A stretch of DNA of 11,482 bases, from the NCBI GenBank assembly GCA_009602725.1, contig WELB01000130.1, positions 155,894-167,375 of the forward strand. Direction: 5' to 3'. Below, one piece after another: positions 7,755 to 11,482 of this stretch. The position numbers and the translations under genes are program-made. Origin of the DNA: Spirogloea muscicola (taxonomy: Eukaryota > Streptophyta > Zygnematophyceae > Spirogloeales > Spirogloeaceae). Every line of letters starts with the position of its first letter. Position 1 is the stretch's first letter. The notes beneath the pieces are model-generated. The model ran no database searches. It had not been told where the DNA came from and was given only the letters and a program-made list of their open reading frames with translations.

Positions 7755-8114
7755 CATCTAGCCCCTCGGCACCCTTGGTCCCAACGGCCACCGTAGCCGT
7801 CAGTTCTACCACTCCCTTCCGTTGTGCCTCTTCGGGTGCCTCTTTTCCAGCTGCGAATTACTCTGACTTGCGGCTGCTGACTTGGGGTTACTGAGCTCCC
7901 ATTCATCACTTTCTATACACTGCATTCGCTGTAGTCTGTTGAATAGCTGTGTATTTCTGGCGCCATTCGGCCTTCAAACCCTGTTTGCTCTTTCTGGGCT
8001 GGCTTTTCACAACTCCCGCCCCACTTGGAAGAGCTCACTTCTTCCTCAACCACCACTAGACTAGCCGGTACCCGCCGACGCTCGTCGAGGTGGGTCACAC
8101 ACATTAAAGCGGGC

Positions 8115-8124
8115 TTTAGGGTTT
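8115..8124 (+). promoter_or_regulatory. Telo-box-like TTTAGGGTTT
   Basis: TTTAGGGTTT equals about one and a half units of the plant-type telomere repeat and matches the telo-box found in plant promoters of translation-related genes. There is no gene start nearby to regulate, so it may be chance. Confidence 0.3.
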
Positions 8125-8364
8125 CTCAGCACTCATGGGCTTCTCTTTGGGCAACACAGTCGGTACGATTCACTGTGCACCAATGCCATTTGTCGGCACG
8201 GGCAGATAGGGTATCTTCCCTGACTGGAGCTGAGCTGGACGTACTGTGTTTGCGACTCCTTTTCACAACAGACCAAACGTAAGTCCACCTTATAAAATGT
8301 CCACGCTTGCTGCCACCTCGTCAGATCGGCACAATGAGCTACACTGACGGGATATGACACAAGA

Positions 8365-8753
8365 AGGATCTCCATCTCTCAACATAGTCTCTAGCTTGCA
8401 GGAGCCTGCAGGACTGCAAGGACCACTGCCGCTGCCGCTGTGTTGGCCTCCTGACTGCTGCGTAGCTTGGCTTGTCAGACATACTCGAGCTTCAGACCAG
8501 GCTGTTGGGAGGGTTGTTAAAAACGTGGGACAGAAAAGGCCGTAGTGTGCTGTGTCGGGACCTCTGCATGGGCTGGACATCAACGCCAAGCAAAAATGGG
8601 CTGGCAAAGTAGCTGCTAGCGCAGCTAAGGGTTGCAACCATAATGAACAAGTCCCGTGCAGACAATGTTGCAGTGACCAGGCCATCTGCAGAGCTGTCTT
8701 TAATGCGACCTGAAAAGACGCGTCAAGAGCTCGGGAGGACAGCACGCGGCCAT
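8365..8753 (+). repeat. Dispersed repeat, copy B (unclassified family)
   Basis: Direct-orientation relative of 4110-4469, about 390 nt. The block from GGGACCTCTGCATGGGCTGGAC to CAGCACGCGGCCAT aligns almost continuously with copy A, and the left part aligns from AGGATCTCCATC through GCCTGCAGGACTGC. Its right end lies only 54 nt from the cyclophilin stop codon, so it probably falls inside that gene's 3' UTR, in antisense relative to the transcript. Confidence 0.8.
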
Positions 8754-8807
8754 CTGGGAAAGTAGGTCAAGCATAGCGTCCACCCAGAAGCGTGCAGCAG
8801 CTACCCT

Positions 8808-10843
8808 CTACATAGGCAGCTCGCCGCTGTCGGCAATTGTGATGGTCTTCTTGGGCTTGCCCTGCTGCGTGCCCTCTGCCTCCATGGCGTAGACCACGTC
8901 CATGCCGTTGAGCACCTTGCCGAAGACGACATGTCGACCGTCCAGCCTGGCAGCGGAAACATGGGGGCAAGAATCTGTATGCAGTCAAGGTCACCTTACC
9001 TGATGCCAGCAACATAATGTAAGGTTTACACTTCGAAGCCTTCAGAATTGCTGCATTGATATTGCTGCAGTAACAGCCCGACGCAGCAGTCCTCACCAGC
9101 TGGTCTTGACAGTGCAGATGAAGAACTGCGAGCCGTTGGTGTTGGGCCCAGCGTTGGCCATTGAAAGAGTTCCTGCAGGTGGATGCAGCAAATTCACAGC
9201 TGCAGCATTCCGCAACCTAAGAGCTCGCATAACATGTGCAAAGCATGCCGCAGAGATACGTCAGCGCACAATGTGTCCATGCCCGAGGCTACTGCTGCCC
9301 ATACCTGGGCCATTGTGCTTGAGCTTGAAGTTCTCGTCCGCAAACTTCTCGCCATAGATCGATTCGCCACCCCGACCATCACCGAGGGTGAAGTCGCCTC
9401 CCTGGATCATGAACTGCGGGATGATGCGGTGGAAGTCCGTGCCCTTGAAGTGGAGAGGCTTGCCGCTCTTGCCAGTGCCCTTCTCCCCTGCGCATCGCAA
9501 GCCATTGCCAGGTTGTTTGCTTGGAAACATTAGTGACTCAATTGCCTAGCAAGCAGGATGACACAGAGGCAGCTCAAGTACTATCTGTTGCCTGCGCCCA
9601 TGAGGGCAGACGGGCATACAGCATCCTCAGACAAGCCGCTGGAGGACCAGCCGCATTGTCTCAAGGCGTGCACGGCAGCACCCACGTTTCATGGTGATGC
9701 TGCCAATGGGTCAGATGGGTTCAGCTGATTTAATTTTAACATGTCCGGAGGTGCTTTTGATGCATTTCCTGCTGCTAGTAAGTCAGTCTACCTGTGCAGA
9801 GAGCCCGGAAGTTTTCTGCACCAACAACAACCGAGAGAAGAAGGCCATCAGACAGAAACCTCAGACATAGGCCTCCAATCTGCTAAGGAGAAGCACCCTA
9901 AGTGCACATAAGTGACCTATCATGACCACAGCCCAGCTACTTTTCATAAATCGAAGCAACCGTCAACTTAGAGCAAGCAATTCTGTGCTCACCCACTGTC
10001 TTGGGCACCGCGTTCCCATAGAGGCCCATCTCGATCCGCCCTGCACAGAGTCATGTACAGCAAACGATAAGGAGGTACATCAAAACCTGCAAGTTAGTGG
10101 GGACCAGCAGTTTGTGGCTATGCCAAGTTGATGAAAGTCAAAGCTTACCTGCTTAGGCATGGCGTTCCATACTTAGTTAAGCACATTGTCATATTTACTC
10201 TGCTCATTGAGCAAGTGAAGTGGCATGAGGTTGCGGACCTGCCGGGACACCGTTGATCTCGACGTCGAAGTAGACCTTGTGCGTGACCTCCTCCAGATTG
10301 TTGGACTTGGCCTGCAACCACGTAAGCGGCAGCGTCAAGACGCAAGACGCGAGGCAGTTGCAGTGGCAGCGCCGCTGGACGACGGGCCAGCCACGATGCC
10401 GCAGCGACGACCCCCAGATTGTCGAGGTCTGCGGCGCCGGCTGCGGCTGTCTCGCAGCCGGCATTGACAGACCAGGCCGGCGAGGCCAGAGCCTTGAGAC
10501 CCGCCGAAAGATGCAGATGGCGGCGTCCCAGGCGCAATGCCGCTAGCTAGCCGCTATGATCGGACTGCCGCTGAGGCCGACAGTGTGCCATCGAGCACTG
10601 CCAGCCACTGCTGCCGAATGGATTGTGCGCTGCGCCAGCTTCGTGAGCCAGGACCCCGCGCAACTGGAGAAAGGTCAATGCGGCCGGATGCGAGGCCCTG
10701 GATGCGGCAGCCATGACCAGAGCCCGCGCTGCGGCGGCGGCGGCGGGGCTCACGTCGGAGGACGCGCAGCAGGACGAGAGCGCCACCGCGAGGAGCGCGG
10801 CGGCGGCCAGGAGCGACAGCGAGGCGCGGGGCGTCGTCGCCAT
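8808..10843 (-). CDS. PPIB: Secretory-pathway cyclophilin (peptidyl-prolyl cis-trans isomerase, cyclophilin B-like), 7 exons
   Basis: Catalyses cis-trans isomerisation of Xaa-Pro bonds; the signal peptide places it in the ER or secretory pathway. Exons on the - strand: 10843-10754, 10311-10239, 10040-9993, 9815-9792, 9487-9305, 9172-9097, 8946-8808 (stop TAG). All introns are GT..AG and all junctions keep frame, giving 210 residues. Residues 1-30 ([20 protein letters not shown], then a short tail) form a hydrophobic signal peptide. The isomerase domain follows from [18 protein letters not shown]. Active-site residues equivalent to CypA R55, F60, M61, Q63, Q111, F113, W121 and H126 are present as R99, F104, M105, Q107, Q155, F157, W165 and H170, so it should be active and cyclosporin-binding. 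The C-terminus SGELPM resembles plant ER cyclophilins (SGELPL) and is not KDEL. Exon 4 is only 24 nt. The ATG at 10843 is the first one downstream of a TATA-like box. Confidence 0.95.
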
Positions 10844-10868
10844 GGTCGATGGCGCTGGGCTGGGGGCC

Positions 10869-10940
10869 GCGCCGGAGGAGGCGCCGCAGGAGGCGCCGGG
10901 AGATGCGGCGGGTAATGCGGCGGGAGATGCGGCGGGGCGC
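10869..10940. repeat. 12-bp periodic GC-rich repeat in the cyclophilin 5' UTR
   Basis: Six consecutive 12-nt units, starting GCGCCGGAGGAG and drifting to GCGGCGGGAGAT and GCGGCGGGGCGC. They begin 26 nt upstream of the cyclophilin ATG and fall in the likely 5' UTR. On the transcript they read as a strongly pyrimidine/GC-rich leader. Confidence 0.75.
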
Positions 10941-11011
10941 GCGGGCGCGGGCGCGGCCGGGGGGCTGGTGGGAGTCGTTACTGAACCTCAGAATCAGCAA
11001 TCTCCCGGCAG

Positions 11012-11106
11012 CCACGTCGACAATTTATGCCACGCAGACATTCTTAGATCGCCAAATGGTGTGCCACGTCAGCAATCTGCACGTCACAGGACGTCAACGG
11101 GCCAAT
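11012..11106 (-). promoter_or_regulatory. Cyclophilin promoter: TATA-like box, TGACGT bZIP cluster and CCAAT box
   Basis: Read in the direction of the cyclophilin gene: ATTGG (CCAAT box, 11106-11102), TGACGTC (11096-11090), TGACGTG (11086-11080), TGACGTGG (11071-11064), TATA-like CATAAATT (about 11029-11022), and CGACGTGG (11019-11012). TGACGTG(G) next to CCAAT is the arrangement bound by bZIP/NF-Y complexes in plant and animal unfolded-protein-response promoters. It suits a gene for an ER folding enzyme. The order and distances are sensible for a promoter about 180-265 nt upstream of the start codon. Confidence 0.55.
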
Positions 11107-11482
11107 CGTTGCACGATGAGAGCTGACATGGACAGTACCGTGTCAGACTGATGCCAGCTCAGCCGGGATAACTGCCATCGCCCCGCGGTTCATGCGGAGC
11201 GAGTTAGTCGGGCTATGCAGTCGGTGGCCCCGACGGGCCGAAGGCGGGCCAAATAATCAAGATAGAAATTCAAAGAGGACGTGCCTCGGCTAACCGGGAT
11301 GCACTGGTTCGTCTAACCGCGATATCCCGTCGTGGGCGGGAGTGTCAAGCTGCCTCGATAAGCCCCCAAAGTCCCGAGCCAGGACGCCGACGCCGCCGCC
11401 GCCGCCGCCGCCGGGCGCGCCGGATATCGCGGCGCCATCGCCGTGAACAAGCGGCGGCGCCGTCGCCGGCAGCTGCGCCGCG
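11107..11482. other. Distal upstream region, no gene recognised, with a GCC tract
   Basis: No ORF with family resemblance is visible. A GCC trinucleotide tract lies at about 11391-11413, followed by GC-rich sequence to the window edge that could be the start of another gene. CTAACCG(G/C)GAT occurs twice near 11290 and 11315. Confidence 0.5.
11391..11413. repeat. (GCC)n trinucleotide tract
   Basis: Seven or so uninterrupted GCC units near the right edge. Similar CGG/GCC tracts occur at 1-34 and 7585-7607 and inside the cyclophilin intron 1 donor region near 10735. Confidence 0.85.

Larger units (their letters stand above)
6771..8364. other. Long stretch without a recognisable gene
   Basis: About 1.6 kb between the 176-bp array and dispersed repeat copy B. 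The left part (to about 7300) is very GC-rich and has long open frames on both strands. None shows a recognised domain, several begin only at non-ATG codons, and the predicted proteins are low-complexity Arg/Ala/Cys-rich, as expected of GC-rich non-coding DNA. There are splice-like sites (for example GGTAAGCC near 7062 and TCCTCGCAG near 6880), so an unrecognised spliced gene cannot be excluded. The right part is more balanced in composition and contains a CGG tract, a 13-bp duplication and a telo-box-like TTTAGGGTTT. Confidence 0.55.

Noticed and set aside
4110-8753. The two dispersed repeats as LTRs of a retrotransposon
   Set aside because: No TG..CA ends, primer-binding site, polypurine tract, reverse transcriptase or integrase could be found between them.
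10554-11015. Overlapping upstream open frame across the cyclophilin start (RRIS/RRLL repeats)
   Set aside because: It has no ATG; the cyclophilin ATG is the first one downstream of the TATA-like box. The peptide repeat merely reflects the 12-bp DNA repeat.
11280-11330. tRNA-like GGTTCG near 11306
   Set aside because: No cloverleaf with matching acceptor and anticodon stems can be drawn around it.

Overview
The window looks like nuclear DNA from a eukaryote of the green lineage. Three spliced genes can be read exon by exon, with GT..AG introns of about 130 to 500 nt. Their proteins are plant-type: an RLK/Pelle-family receptor-like kinase, a PHF5A/Rds3 splicing factor carrying plant-like residues, and an ER-type cyclophilin ending SGELPM. 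Exons are GC-rich, and CGG/GCC trinucleotide tracts are scattered through the window. A streptophyte alga or other early-diverging green lineage would fit, but the species cannot be fixed from the sequence alone.

Layout. (1) 1-2240, + strand: the 3' part of a receptor-like kinase gene, seven exons covering juxtamembrane, complete kinase domain and C-tail; the ectodomain and membrane segment lie off the left edge. (2) 2241-2927: convergent intergenic spacer. (3) 2928-3757, - strand: a complete two-exon PHF5A gene of 110 codons. (4) 3758-8807: about 5 kb of accessory sequence. It holds one copy of an unclassified dispersed repeat (4110-4469), a short + strand open frame of unknown nature (4751-5035), a hairpin and a G-rich microsatellite, a truncated and frameshifted PIF/Harbinger transposase on the - strand (about 5357-5953), four-plus copies of a 176-bp tandem repeat (6029-6770), GC-rich sequence without a recognisable gene, and a second direct copy of the dispersed repeat (8365-8753). 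(5) 8808-10843, - strand: a complete seven-exon secretory cyclophilin of 210 codons, including a 24-nt microexon. (6) 10844-11482: its 5' flank, with a TATA-like box, a cluster of TGACGT bZIP-type sites and a CCAAT box.

The three genes look like independent housekeeping or signalling genes: pre-mRNA splicing, ER protein folding and cell-surface signalling. There is no sign that they act as one system. I found no convincing novel multi-gene system. The items most worth follow-up are the paired dispersed repeat, the 176-bp array, the Harbinger fossil with its neighbouring hairpin and 20-bp periodic motif, and the ER-stress-like promoter in front of the ER cyclophilin. Exon coordinates were worked out by hand from splice consensus and protein-family conservation; all junctions keep frame.
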